DNA of 64,000 nt from Vibrio coralliirubri. GTDB taxonomy: Bacteria; Pseudomonadota; Gammaproteobacteria; Enterobacterales; Vibrionaceae. Below the pieces are notes generated by a model. The model was given only the letters and a program-made list of their open reading frames with translations, did no database searches and was not told the DNA's origin. The DNA lies in NCBI RefSeq assembly GCF_024347375.1, contig NZ_AP025470.1, forward strand, positions 2,852,001 to 2,916,000, given 5' to 3'. The position numbers and the translations under genes are program-made. Positions within the stretch are counted from its first letter, which is position 1. Each line of letters begins with the position of its first letter. Below are positions 19,337-28,151 of the stretch, one piece after another.

Positions 19337-19825
19337 CTATCGGACGGAGTTATCGATATGGCCTTTAAGGCGGAAGATGGGATTGTAGTGACTGTCAGAA
19401 TCGAGCACCATTTCTGTATTGTCAGAATTGGTCATGCGGAAGCGATAGGTTTTATCACCCGCCTTATATTCAAAGTAGCTACCGTCAAAGTCAAAGCTCG
19501 TCGAAACAACAGACCCGCGAACTGACACACCATTAGCATTCAGAACAAACTCATCCGTCGCATAATGTGCAACATCCTGCTCTATCCAAGTGCCGTATAT
19601 CAGATTGTCGGGCGTTGCCGCATCTTGCACTCGGGAAAGCACATCGCCGAACAAAGAAACCACCGCAAATGAACCCACCAAGGCTAGAATCATTAAACAG
19701 CGTTCAATGATCTTACGCTTCAACTTAGATTGATTGCGCTGATCAGCTTCGCTGTAGAGGCCTTTGGTTATCTCATCGATTTTGTTGTTTGTCGCTGGAG
19801 CTTGTTGCATTCGGTGACTACTCAT
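19337..19825 (-). CDS. DUF2850 family membrane protein
   Basis: This looks like a Vibrio DUF2850 protein; its function is unknown. It has about 162 residues from the ATG at 19825 (a GTG five codons upstream is also open). Residues 1-40 are polar and basic, then one membrane helix follows (CLMILALVGSFAVVSLFG). The rest is outside, with the family motif LIYGTWIEQDVAHYATDEF and a beta-rich tail (SYFEYKAGDKTYRFRM, SHYNPIF). It lies between mltA and argA with no clear operon partner. Confidence 0.75.
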   Translation of the reverse strand: MSSHRMQQAPATNNKIDEITKGLYSEADQRNQSKLKRKIIERCLMILALVGSFAVVSLFGDVLSRVQDAATPDNLIYGTWIEQDVAHYATDEFVLNANGVSVRGSVVSTSFDFDGSYFEYKAGDKTYRFRMTNSDNTEMVLDSDSHYNPIFRLKGHIDNSVR

Positions 19826-19919
19826 AAGGATGCTATGCACATTCTACACTGAGACAGTTTATATATTGAAGCCTAGATAAGAATAGTTTGCGCTTTATTC
19901 CAAAAAGGTGTTGTTTACA

Positions 19920-19958
19920 TTTGAATTTAAATGCTAAATTATCGAATAAATAAACAAA
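19920..19958 (+). promoter_or_regulatory. Tandem ARG boxes upstream of argA
   Basis: TTTGAATTTAAATGCTAA (19920-19937) matches the ArgR box consensus WNTGAATWWWWATTCANW at all but two positions. A second box, ATCGAATAAATAAACAAA (19941-19958), has three mismatches. They are 3 bp apart, the spacing of paired ArgR boxes, and end 13 bp before argA. This points to arginine repression by ArgR. Confidence 0.72.
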
Positions 19959-19971
19959 ATGGACTTGTTCT

Positions 19972-21309
19972 GTGAAATTAAGAAGTACAGCGCTAGTAAA
20001 AGGTTTCAGACAATCTACCCCTTACGTCAATGCTCACCGTGGCAAAACCATGGTCATTATGCTGGGAGGCGAAGCCGTTGCCGATAGAAACTTTGGCAAC
20101 ATTATTAGTGATATAGCCTTGCTCCACAGCCTTGGGGTAAAGATTGTTCTCGTTCACGGGGCAAGACCGCAGATCAACCAATTGCTCGCCAAGCAAGATT
20201 GCCATACGCCTTATCACAAGAATATTAGGGTCACTGATGAATATTCTCTGGGCGTCGCTATGCAGGCTGCTGGCCAACTACAACTTGCCATCACTGCTCG
20301 ACTTTCGATGAGTTTAAACAACACCCCGATGGCAGGAACTCAACTCAATGTGATGAGTGGTAACTTCATTACGGCTCAACCGCTTGGCGTGGATGACGGT
20401 ACGGATTATTGCCACAGCGGGCGTATTCGTCGAATCGATATAGAAGGGATCAATCGCACTCTTGACCAAGGTTCAATTGTACTGCTTGGCCCTATTGCCA
20501 GCTCTGTGACAGGCGAAAGTTTCAACCTACTTTCTGAAGAGGTCGCGACCCAAGTTGCAATTCGTCTAAAGGCCGACAAGCTGATTGGCTTTTGTTCCGA
20601 ACAAGGGGTAACAGATGAACGCGGTAACGTGCTCGCCGAACTCTTCCCTAAAGATGCCAAGCAAATTCTAGAACGATTAACGAAATCTCAAAATCCTGCC
20701 GAAGACATGAGCACAGGAACACTGCGCTTCTTGAAAGGAGCGATCTCCGCTTGTCGAGCTGGTGTGCCTCGTTGTCATCTAATCAGCTACAAGGTAGATG
20801 GCGCATTAATCCAAGAGTTGTTCTCTTTTGACGGTATTGGAACCCAAGTGGTCATGGCTAGTGCCGAGCAAGTAAGACAAGCTCAGATTGACGATATTGG
20901 TGGCATATTTGACCTTATTCGTCCTTTGGAAGAACAAGGCATTCTCGTTCGTCGCTCAAGAGAACAATTGGAACAAGAGATTCACCGCTTTACGATCATC
21001 GAAAAAGACGGACTGATTATTGGTTGCGCTGCACTTTACGCATACCCGGAAGATCATATGGCGGAGATGGCTTGTGTGGCTATCCATCCTGATTATCGTG
21101 ATGGCAACCGCGGGCAAATATTACTGGACTATATGCGTCATCAATCGAAGTCTCGTGATATCGACCAAATTTTTGTTTTAACCACACATAGCCTGCATTG
21201 GTTCCGTGAACAAGGGTTTTACGAGATTGGAGTTGATGAGCTACCGATGGAAAAACAGGGCCTATACAACTATCAACGTAACTCAAAAATCTTAGCGTTA
21301 AATGTGTAA
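19972..21309 (+). CDS. argA: Amino-acid N-acetyltransferase (N-acetylglutamate synthase)
   Basis: ArgA makes N-acetylglutamate from glutamate and acetyl-CoA, the first step of arginine synthesis. The product has 445 residues from a GTG at 19972. Residues 1-280 form an amino acid kinase fold ([28 protein letters not shown]) that binds arginine for feedback control. The C-terminal third is a GNAT domain ([23 protein letters not shown]). Paired ARG boxes lie just upstream. Length and both domains match the gammaproteobacterial bifunctional form. Confidence 0.96.
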   Translation: MKLRSTALVKGFRQSTPYVNAHRGKTMVIMLGGEAVADRNFGNIISDIALLHSLGVKIVLVHGARPQINQLLAKQDCHTPYHKNIRVTDEYSLGVAMQAAGQLQLAITARLSMSLNNTPMAGTQLNVMSGNFITAQPLGVDDGTDYCHSGRIRRIDIEGINRTLDQGSIVLLGPIASSVTGESFNLLSEEVATQVAIRLKADKLIGFCSEQGVTDERGNVLAELFPKDAKQILERLTKSQNPAEDMSTGTLRFLKGAISACRAGVPRCHLISYKVDGALIQELFSFDGIGTQVVMASAEQVRQAQIDDIGGIFDLIRPLEEQGILVRRSREQLEQEIHRFTIIEKDGLIIGCAALYAYPEDHMAEMACVAIHPDYRDGNRGQILLDYMRHQSKSRDIDQIFVLTTHSLHWFREQGFYEIGVDELPMEKQGLYNYQRNSKILALNV

Positions 21310-21510
21310 ACAAAGTTTTGGACTAAAATCTCACTTCAAAGGAAAAATAATTGCAAATGTAATCGTTTTCTATATGAGATTTATTAGGTATGCACTTTAA
21401 CTCACAAACAAAATTGTTTAGAATTTGGTCGCTTTAACAAAATAACAAATGTTTTTATTGGAATGACCACCTCGAACGCCCTATGACACAAATCATTTGA
21501 GCGAATCGAA

Positions 21511-21795
21511 GTGGTTACTGCACGGATTGCTATACCCGTTAACGATCAGCAGGCGCTTGATGCTCTGGTCGTTGATATAAACAGCAAAAAGAGCAACATT
21601 GATATGAGAACCATTGTTTGTAACTCGCTGCAAAGTTTTTGGGATATGGCTGATAACCAATTCTTAGAAGGGCTAGACGTACACTGCGTGTTCCCTGTGA
21701 GCGAAAATCTAAAAGAGTTTATTTTGAATTGCCAAGCAAAATACAAGATAAACCACATATCGTTTACTCGAGCGTTTTTAGGTACTGATTCCTAG
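21511..21795 (+). CDS. Small hypothetical protein
   Basis: I do not recognise this protein. The frame starts at a GTG (21511) and gives 94 residues with no signal peptide or membrane helix. It begins MVTARIAIPVNDQQALDAL and is of mixed charge, with three cysteines. A strong hairpin follows the stop by a few bases, and 200 bp of AT-rich DNA lies upstream, both of which suggest a real gene. No strong Shine-Dalgarno is visible. Confidence 0.5.
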   Translation: MVTARIAIPVNDQQALDALVVDINSKKSNIDMRTIVCNSLQSFWDMADNQFLEGLDVHCVFPVSENLKEFILNCQAKYKINHISFTRAFLGTDS

Positions 21796-21801
21796 CACGC
21801 T

Positions 21802-21827
21802 CAAAGCAACCAGGGATGGTTGCTTTG
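21802..21827. terminator. Bidirectional hairpin between the hypothetical gene and recD
   Basis: CAAAGCAACC and GGTTGCTTTG form a perfect 10-bp stem with an AGGGAT loop. It lies between convergent genes. T runs are short, so termination strength is uncertain. Confidence 0.65.
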
Positions 21828-21847
21828 TACATATGCCTCAATTATCT

Positions 21848-24049
21848 CTAGTTGGTTAAGCGACTTCCTAAACCACTCACTCGCTCTGTTTTCACCTTAA
21901 TCCCACGCTTCAATACATTCGTATCACTGAACATCATCAGTCGTTTCTTCGCACGCGTAATCCCCGTGTAGATAAGCTCTCGAGTCAAGATCGGGCTGAA
22001 ATCTGGTGGCAGAATCATTAAGGTCAAATCAAATTCACTACCTTGGGATTTATGAATTGTCATCGCATAAGCCGTTTCATGCTCAGGTACTCGGCTTGGT
22101 AGTACCGCTTTCACGCTGCCATCTGGCAACTCAAAATAAACCTTCAAACGAGGAGTTGCGTCAGGTTGGTTTGAATCCGATTCAAGCATACAGATACCAA
22201 TATCACCATTATATAAACCCAAACCATGATCGTTACGCGTTACCATCACTGGTCGCCCGTGATACCACAATTCATCATTGTGTGGACTCACTAAACGCCT
22301 TGCGGCAAGCGCTCTTTCAATTCTGTGGTTGAGGCCATTAACACCAAAATCGCCCTCACGAATAGAGCACAACAGTCGGCATTGGCTGAACAAATCGAGC
22401 ACCGATTTAGCTCTCGATTCTTGAGTTTCTAACTCTTCTAATGGCACATTCATTCGATTGAGATACGCACCATACTCATTAACCAAGGTACGCAGCATCA
22501 AGTTATAGCTATCGCTCGATAGAGGATGATTTTCGATATCGCCAAAACCTTTGGCAAACACTTGGTCTACTTGATTCGCAGAGCCGTTATTGATTGCTTT
22601 TGCCAGCTGCCCGATACCTGAGCGCGCATCGAAACGATAACTCTTCTGCAGCATACACAAGCTATCTGCAATCGCAGGCGGATTCACCGATCCAGCTTTG
22701 TCTTGCCTTGGTTTAGCTATCGCATCAAAACCTGTCATTTCCGCAATCAAATTGCCTTGCGCTGTGCTGTACCCTGCAGAGTTGAATGAACAGATATCAC
22801 CGAGCACAGCACCTGCCTCTACTGAAGCGAGTTGGTCTTTATCACCCAATAAGATGAGCCTTGCGTGCTCAGGAAGTGCATCAACCAGCTTATACATCAT
22901 CGACAGATCAACCATAGAAGCTTCATCCACTACCAAGATATCAAGGTGAAGTGGATTGCGTCGGTTATGTCTAAACTCAGCACGGTTAGGAATCGCGCCG
23001 AGTAATCTGTGTAACGTACTGGATTCTGTTGGTATGTTGGCTTTTACTTCAGGCGCTAATGGCAGCTGTTCAATCGCTTTGCCAATCGACTCGGTTAAAC
23101 GCGCCGCTGCTTTACCCGTCGGTGCCACCAGTTTAATCGTCGGTGTTTTACCTTGGCTGAGCGATTGCTCGACCATAGCCGACAATAACTTGGTTACCGT
23201 GGTGGTTTTACCGGTACCCGGACCACCAGAAATCACCGCAAAACGACGACTCAGTGCCACCGCGGCTGCGACTTTTTGCCAGTTCAAACATGCCGATAAC
23301 GGCACCAAGTCGTCTAATACATCTAAATCTGTCACTTGCTTAGCTTGTACAATCGCTTGGTCGATTGCGCCCCAATCTAGAGCCTGCTCATTCACAATAT
23401 CAAGATGGTCACATACCAATTGTTGACGTAATACCTGAGAGGTGTGATGGCTTGCTTCAGCCTTGGCTAAGGCGTTAAACAGAAAGTGATAGCTACGTGC
23501 AAAAAGCTGATTCAACGTTTCGGTTAGCGCTTTTTTCTGCTCAGTATTGAACTCTACAGGCTTACTTAAACGGTTTAAGGTCTCAGCCAACACAACTTCG
23601 TAATTCCAATAACGCTGTAAATAGACACGTTGCCCATCGAACATTAGCGGCTTAACACAATCGTTGGCCGTACCCACTAAGTTTGACGATTGCAGAACCG
23701 TCGCCCAATCAATACCTAACAATTTCTGGTTCAGTTGCAATGCCGTCTCACCATACAAACCAAGTAACTGAGCTAGATCTGCCGTTTGTTCAGCGCCTAC
23801 CGTATGCTGCTGTATAAGCTGAGTACAAATGTGCCCCTTGCCTAATTCATGGCTCACCACCCCAGCCAGAAAGCCGATCTCTTGAGGGTGACTCGTCGCT
23901 TGCTGCGTAATAAAACGGGCAAACTGATAATCCAACTGACGAATCGAGCCCTTATCCGCGAGGAACTTGAGTACATCCATGAGCTGTTCAGGAATAAGTG
24001 AAACTGGCTTTACAGAGTTCGCTGTTTCCATATTAGTCGTCGTTGTCAT
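21848..24049 (-). CDS. recD: Exodeoxyribonuclease V subunit alpha (RecD)
   Basis: RecD is the fast 5'-3' helicase of the RecBCD enzyme, which processes double-strand DNA ends for recombination and destroys foreign linear DNA. The product has 733 residues. The Walker A motif GGPGTGKT is at 275-282. Walker B-like DILVVDEASMVDLSMM and RLILLGDKDQLASVEAG follow, and AMTIHKSQGSEFDLTL is helicase motif V/VI. Its start overlaps the recB stop (24049), so RecB and RecD are co-translated. Confidence 0.97.
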   Translation of the reverse strand: MTTTTNMETANSVKPVSLIPEQLMDVLKFLADKGSIRQLDYQFARFITQQATSHPQEIGFLAGVVSHELGKGHICTQLIQQHTVGAEQTADLAQLLGLYGETALQLNQKLLGIDWATVLQSSNLVGTANDCVKPLMFDGQRVYLQRYWNYEVVLAETLNRLSKPVEFNTEQKKALTETLNQLFARSYHFLFNALAKAEASHHTSQVLRQQLVCDHLDIVNEQALDWGAIDQAIVQAKQVTDLDVLDDLVPLSACLNWQKVAAAVALSRRFAVISGGPGTGKTTTVTKLLSAMVEQSLSQGKTPTIKLVAPTGKAAARLTESIGKAIEQLPLAPEVKANIPTESSTLHRLLGAIPNRAEFRHNRRNPLHLDILVVDEASMVDLSMMYKLVDALPEHARLILLGDKDQLASVEAGAVLGDICSFNSAGYSTAQGNLIAEMTGFDAIAKPRQDKAGSVNPPAIADSLCMLQKSYRFDARSGIGQLAKAINNGSANQVDQVFAKGFGDIENHPLSSDSYNLMLRTLVNEYGAYLNRMNVPLEELETQESRAKSVLDLFSQCRLLCSIREGDFGVNGLNHRIERALAARRLVSPHNDELWYHGRPVMVTRNDHGLGLYNGDIGICMLESDSNQPDATPRLKVYFELPDGSVKAVLPSRVPEHETAYAMTIHKSQGSEFDLTLMILPPDFSPILTRELIYTGITRAKKRLMMFSDTNVLKRGIKVKTERVSGLGSRLTN

Positions 24050-27000
24050 TATAGAAGCCCCATCTGTCCAGTTTCATTGTCATTCAATTGTGCTGAACGT
24101 CTGTCTATCACTTTACCGTCAATCAATTGATCCATTTCATCGAGCAAAGCCAATGTAGGTTTAGCCGAGAAAATACCTTGTTGAGATTGGCCGTCCATTC
24201 CTCTTAAAAACAAGTAATAAACCCCACCAAAATGTTGTTCATAACTGTAATCTGCAACACGACTGCGTAAGAAACGATGCAATGCCAACGCATAGATTTG
24301 ATATTGCAGATCGTAACGGTGGTCGGCCATCGCCGATTTCAATGCTTCACCATGGTAGACAGCAACGTCATCACCTAAATGATTCGATTTCCAGTCGAGG
24401 ACATAGTATTTACCTTGGTGCTCGAACACCAAATCGATAAAGCCTTTCAACATGCCTTGCACGGTTTGGAAACCAAGGTCACCCGCTTTTGCTGATAGCG
24501 GATCGTGATACTGAATGGTTTGATTCAATTCCGATGCGGCTAACACTTCGATCGGCAACAAGAACTCCATCTCGACTAATCGTTGCGTTGAGTCTTTCTC
24601 GCTTAGCTTTAAGTTCTTACCATCCAGCGCGGTGTTCAGCACCGTATCGACCAGTTGTTGAAGCACAGGTAACCACTCTAGTTCGTATTGCTCCGACTCT
24701 AATAAGTGAGTGATTACTTGCGTGTTATGTTCGCTGGTTGCTGGCTCGGTAAATTCAACATCCTCAAACAAGGTGTGTAAGAAGGTACCCGGGCGAGCGC
24801 CGCGAGGGAACGTGAATATAGAACGTTCAGGTTCAATCAATTCCGACTCATCTTGTTCATCCGCCGAGTCAATATCAAAGCCAGACACCTCAATAGTCGC
24901 GTCATGGCTCGCACCGTGACTGCCTTGCTTTACAAGCCCCGAGTAACTGGTAATACGCCAAGCTCGGTCAATTGAAGCCTTAAGTTCACTGGCCTGTAAG
25001 TCGTCACTCACTTGCTCTGTTTGCACAAAAATTTGTTCGTGAGCGGTAGGTGTTTCGGCTAACAGCACACTGGAATTCTTACCCTCAATAGCCGATAGAG
25101 CTTGATGCAACTCGGCGATGCCTTGCTCTTGTCCGTTTTGAACCAAATAGCCCATAGCACTCAAGTGAACGCCAGTTGGCTCTTTGGTTGAACGCCCTTT
25201 ACGTAAAGGAGCCATACCAATAAAACATCCATATACTGCACGAGTCAGCGCCACATAAATCAAGCGTAAGTCTTCCGCCAATCGCTCTTTATCGGCTTGT
25301 GCTAAGGCACTGTCGCTGCCAGTAATATCAAGCACGGTAGTATCTGAATCATGATCGTAGAACTTGCCTTCGCTCGCTTCACGGTAGCTCGCGACAAACG
25401 GCAAAAATACCAGGTCATATTCCAAGCCTTTCGACTTATGAATGGTAACGATTTGAACCAAGTTTCTTTCTGATTCAAGGCGTTGAATATCGTCTTCACT
25501 GCCACCTAAACCATTCTGAGCATCGGAAATCGCTTCTGCCAACCAACGCAGCAAGCCATAGTCACTGTCGAGTTCCTGCCTTGCTTGTTGTAGCAATTCG
25601 CCAATGTGCATCAAATCAGTGAGTGAGCGCTCACCATTTTCTTCTTCCAGTAAGCGCTCAGCGAGATGTCGTTTGCTAATAACGCTACGAAGCATTGGCA
25701 GCACGCCGCGCTGAAGCCACAACTTACGATATTCTCGAAATTCGTTAACTACGTTTTCCCACACAACCTCATCATTATTGAGTTCATCCAATGAAGCCGC
25801 ATCCAGAGCAAACAACTCGGAGGCTAAACTGGCACGCAATGCACGATCGTTTTCTGGTGTCAGCACCGCTTGTAGCAGGCGTTGAATATCTTGCGCGACC
25901 AAGCTGGTAAACACACTGTCTCGGTTGGACAAATACACACTCGCAATGCCTTGCTCCGATAGCGCGTTCTTGATCAGGCGAGCTTCACTACCGGTTCGAA
26001 CCAAAACAGCAATATCACCCGCATTCACGGCATGTTGTTTTTTGCCGTTATCAAAATAGACTTGATGATTTTGAGAAGCGGCCAGAATGGTTTGAATTTG
26101 ACTCGCCGTCGCTTCTGCCATTGCCTTGTGATATTCGCCTTTAGGTAGTGGCTTATCTTCTGCTTCTTGTAGCCAAAAGGTCAGTGCGTGTTGAGTTTCT
26201 CCGTTCATTACCCATTGACGTTTATCAGCCGATGGACTGGCAGCGACGGGCAGAAATGGAATGTCTTGGTCGTAGATAAACGGGCTATCTGAATTCATAA
26301 ACACTTGGTTTACCGCGCTGACCATATCAGCACTCGAACGCCAGTTAGTGCCTAACGTATAGTGAGCACTAACTTGGTTTCTTGCCTTAATGTAGGTAAA
26401 GATATCCGCGCCACGGAAACCGTAGATAGCCTGCTTCGGGTCACCGATCATAAACAGACCACACTGCGGGTTATCGAGATATATTCGGCTAAAAATACTG
26501 TATTGCAGCGGATCGGTATCTTGGAATTCATCGATCATAGCCACTGGGTATAAGGTGCGGATTCTCTCCACCAGCAGTGATTGCTCATCCACATCAATCG
26601 ACGCCGACAACTGAGTCAGCAAGTCATCAAATGATAGCCACTGCTTCTGTTGTTTCGCCTTGGCTAACATAGTTCGACAATGGGTAATCGCATGCGCCAG
26701 CAACGGAGCTTTTAGATCTGCTGGAGAATTTAAGAAGTCCTCAATCGCCTCAAACACCGCGTGCTGAGGCGCGGTGCCCTTTAGTGTTTTTTCAATTAGA
26801 GTGGCTTGTGAGAACTTCTCTAATTTATCTGGAAACTGGTAATCATGAGTGTCGCTTTGTGCCCATGCAGTCACCGCTTCTAACCAAGTCGGTAAAGACT
26901 TCTTGGTGTAGCTGCGCTTGTTCACATCTGAACCAGAGATCAAAGCCAAAAAGTCCGCTTCAGATTCACACCACAGCGCTTTAAGTTGCTTCACTTTATC

Positions 27001-27723
27001 TAGGTTTTGATTGTGTAGAGTTTGCAGGTCGCCCGACATCGCATCGACCGTCAATTTCAGCGGAGATCCTGTCAGATAACGATTTACGTCTGCTAATAAC
27101 GAAGCGGGAGAGCCCCAAATATTACGAACCTCACCAGCCAGTTGAATGGGCAGCGGGTAGAACTGTTTACGCCAATAGTCGGCAACCACTTGCGCTTTTA
27201 GGTGGCTTTCATCGGTCACAAATTCATTATCAAAACGGCTTCCTGATTCAAAAGCATTTTGGGTCAACATTCGCTGACAGAAACCGTGAATGGTGTATAC
27301 CGCTGCCTCATCCATTTGTCTTTCAGCGTTAAGCAGAGTTTTCGCCGCACCAGCATGATCATCGATGGCTTGCAACAAAGGCGCAATCACTGGGTCGTCA
27401 CTTTGCCCACGTGCAAACGCAATACGTGCGTCATGGATTCGAGCACGGATACGATCTCGTAACTCAGCCGTTGCCGCTTCAGTAAAGGTCACAACCAAGA
27501 TTTGGTCCACGGTCAGTGGCTCATGGTGCCGAGTAGCTTCCGTCAGATCACCTTGCGGCGCAGCCGTACCGTGACCCAGCAGTAAGCGTAAGTACAAGCC
27601 AGCAATGGTAAATGTTTTACCCGTACCCGCCGATGCTTCAATTAAACGCGCGCCATGAAGTGGAAACGTCATGGTATCGAGTGTTTTTGGAGCGATTACC
27701 TGAACACTGCTTGTGGTCGTCAT
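24049..27723 (-). CDS. recB: Exodeoxyribonuclease V subunit beta (RecB)
   Basis: RecB is the 3'-5' helicase and nuclease subunit of RecBCD and loads RecA after Chi. The product has 1,224 residues. Superfamily 1 helicase motifs are clear: EASAGTGKTFTIAGLYL near residue 30, AMIDEFQDTDPLQYSIF, and VQIVTIHKSKGLEYDLVF. The C-terminal nuclease domain holds YYVLDWKSNHLG, the Mg-binding D-x-K centre. It overlaps recD by one base. Confidence 0.97.
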   Translation of the reverse strand: MTTTSSVQVIAPKTLDTMTFPLHGARLIEASAGTGKTFTIAGLYLRLLLGHGTAAPQGDLTEATRHHEPLTVDQILVVTFTEAATAELRDRIRARIHDARIAFARGQSDDPVIAPLLQAIDDHAGAAKTLLNAERQMDEAAVYTIHGFCQRMLTQNAFESGSRFDNEFVTDESHLKAQVVADYWRKQFYPLPIQLAGEVRNIWGSPASLLADVNRYLTGSPLKLTVDAMSGDLQTLHNQNLDKVKQLKALWCESEADFLALISGSDVNKRSYTKKSLPTWLEAVTAWAQSDTHDYQFPDKLEKFSQATLIEKTLKGTAPQHAVFEAIEDFLNSPADLKAPLLAHAITHCRTMLAKAKQQKQWLSFDDLLTQLSASIDVDEQSLLVERIRTLYPVAMIDEFQDTDPLQYSIFSRIYLDNPQCGLFMIGDPKQAIYGFRGADIFTYIKARNQVSAHYTLGTNWRSSADMVSAVNQVFMNSDSPFIYDQDIPFLPVAASPSADKRQWVMNGETQHALTFWLQEAEDKPLPKGEYHKAMAEATASQIQTILAASQNHQVYFDNGKKQHAVNAGDIAVLVRTGSEARLIKNALSEQGIASVYLSNRDSVFTSLVAQDIQRLLQAVLTPENDRALRASLASELFALDAASLDELNNDEVVWENVVNEFREYRKLWLQRGVLPMLRSVISKRHLAERLLEEENGERSLTDLMHIGELLQQARQELDSDYGLLRWLAEAISDAQNGLGGSEDDIQRLESERNLVQIVTIHKSKGLEYDLVFLPFVASYREASEGKFYDHDSDTTVLDITGSDSALAQADKERLAEDLRLIYVALTRAVYGCFIGMAPLRKGRSTKEPTGVHLSAMGYLVQNGQEQGIAELHQALSAIEGKNSSVLLAETPTAHEQIFVQTEQVSDDLQASELKASIDRAWRITSYSGLVKQGSHGASHDATIEVSGFDIDSADEQDESELIEPERSIFTFPRGARPGTFLHTLFEDVEFTEPATSEHNTQVITHLLESEQYELEWLPVLQQLVDTVLNTALDGKNLKLSEKDSTQRLVEMEFLLPIEVLAASELNQTIQYHDPLSAKAGDLGFQTVQGMLKGFIDLVFEHQGKYYVLDWKSNHLGDDVAVYHGEALKSAMADHRYDLQYQIYALALHRFLRSRVADYSYEQHFGGVYYLFLRGMDGQSQQGIFSAKPTLALLDEMDQLIDGKVIDRRSAQLNDNETGQMGLL

Positions 27724-28151
27724 GCCTTACTGCCTTTTGATAGATGAGTCTGTTAAAAATGTGACTATTGCTATAAATGTGACCTAGCGTGGAAAACGTC
27801 ATTCAATTTACGTCCTACGCTAATTTGTTAATAGTTAGTGCGATCTCTCTCACGGATCAATTCGGATCGCCTCGCTACTATGCGCCCACGAGTTCAGGAG
27901 CGCGTACGAGTTTTGTACTTTACGACGTTACTTTGAACCACAGAATAATGGTCCCTCTGACCTGTGGCCGTACAGCGAACGCCCTACACTAATAATGATT
28001 TACTGGCGGCCACTTTATTTCCTGTACCTTGCTTCTCTTCAGCTTGATTCCATTCACATTGAAAGCAAGTACCCCAAATGCTTACCAGCGACTCTCTTTC
28101 GTTCTTCATTAATTCAGCGCACTCGCTATTGATCTTGTCGATCACAGCCAC
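27724..28151. other. Region between recC and recB without a recognised gene
   Basis: The recC stop and recB start are 428 bp apart, unusually far for this operon. The only open frame of note (27789-27992, plus strand, 67 residues) has a GTG start, no clear ribosome site and no familiar features; I do not call it. I see no riboswitch, strong hairpin or tRNA. The stretch may hold a recB promoter. Confidence 0.45.

Noticed and set aside
27789..27992. 67-residue ORF on the plus strand in the recC-recB gap
   Set aside because: GTG start, no clear ribosome site, no recognisable motif or good amino acid mix; probably chance.
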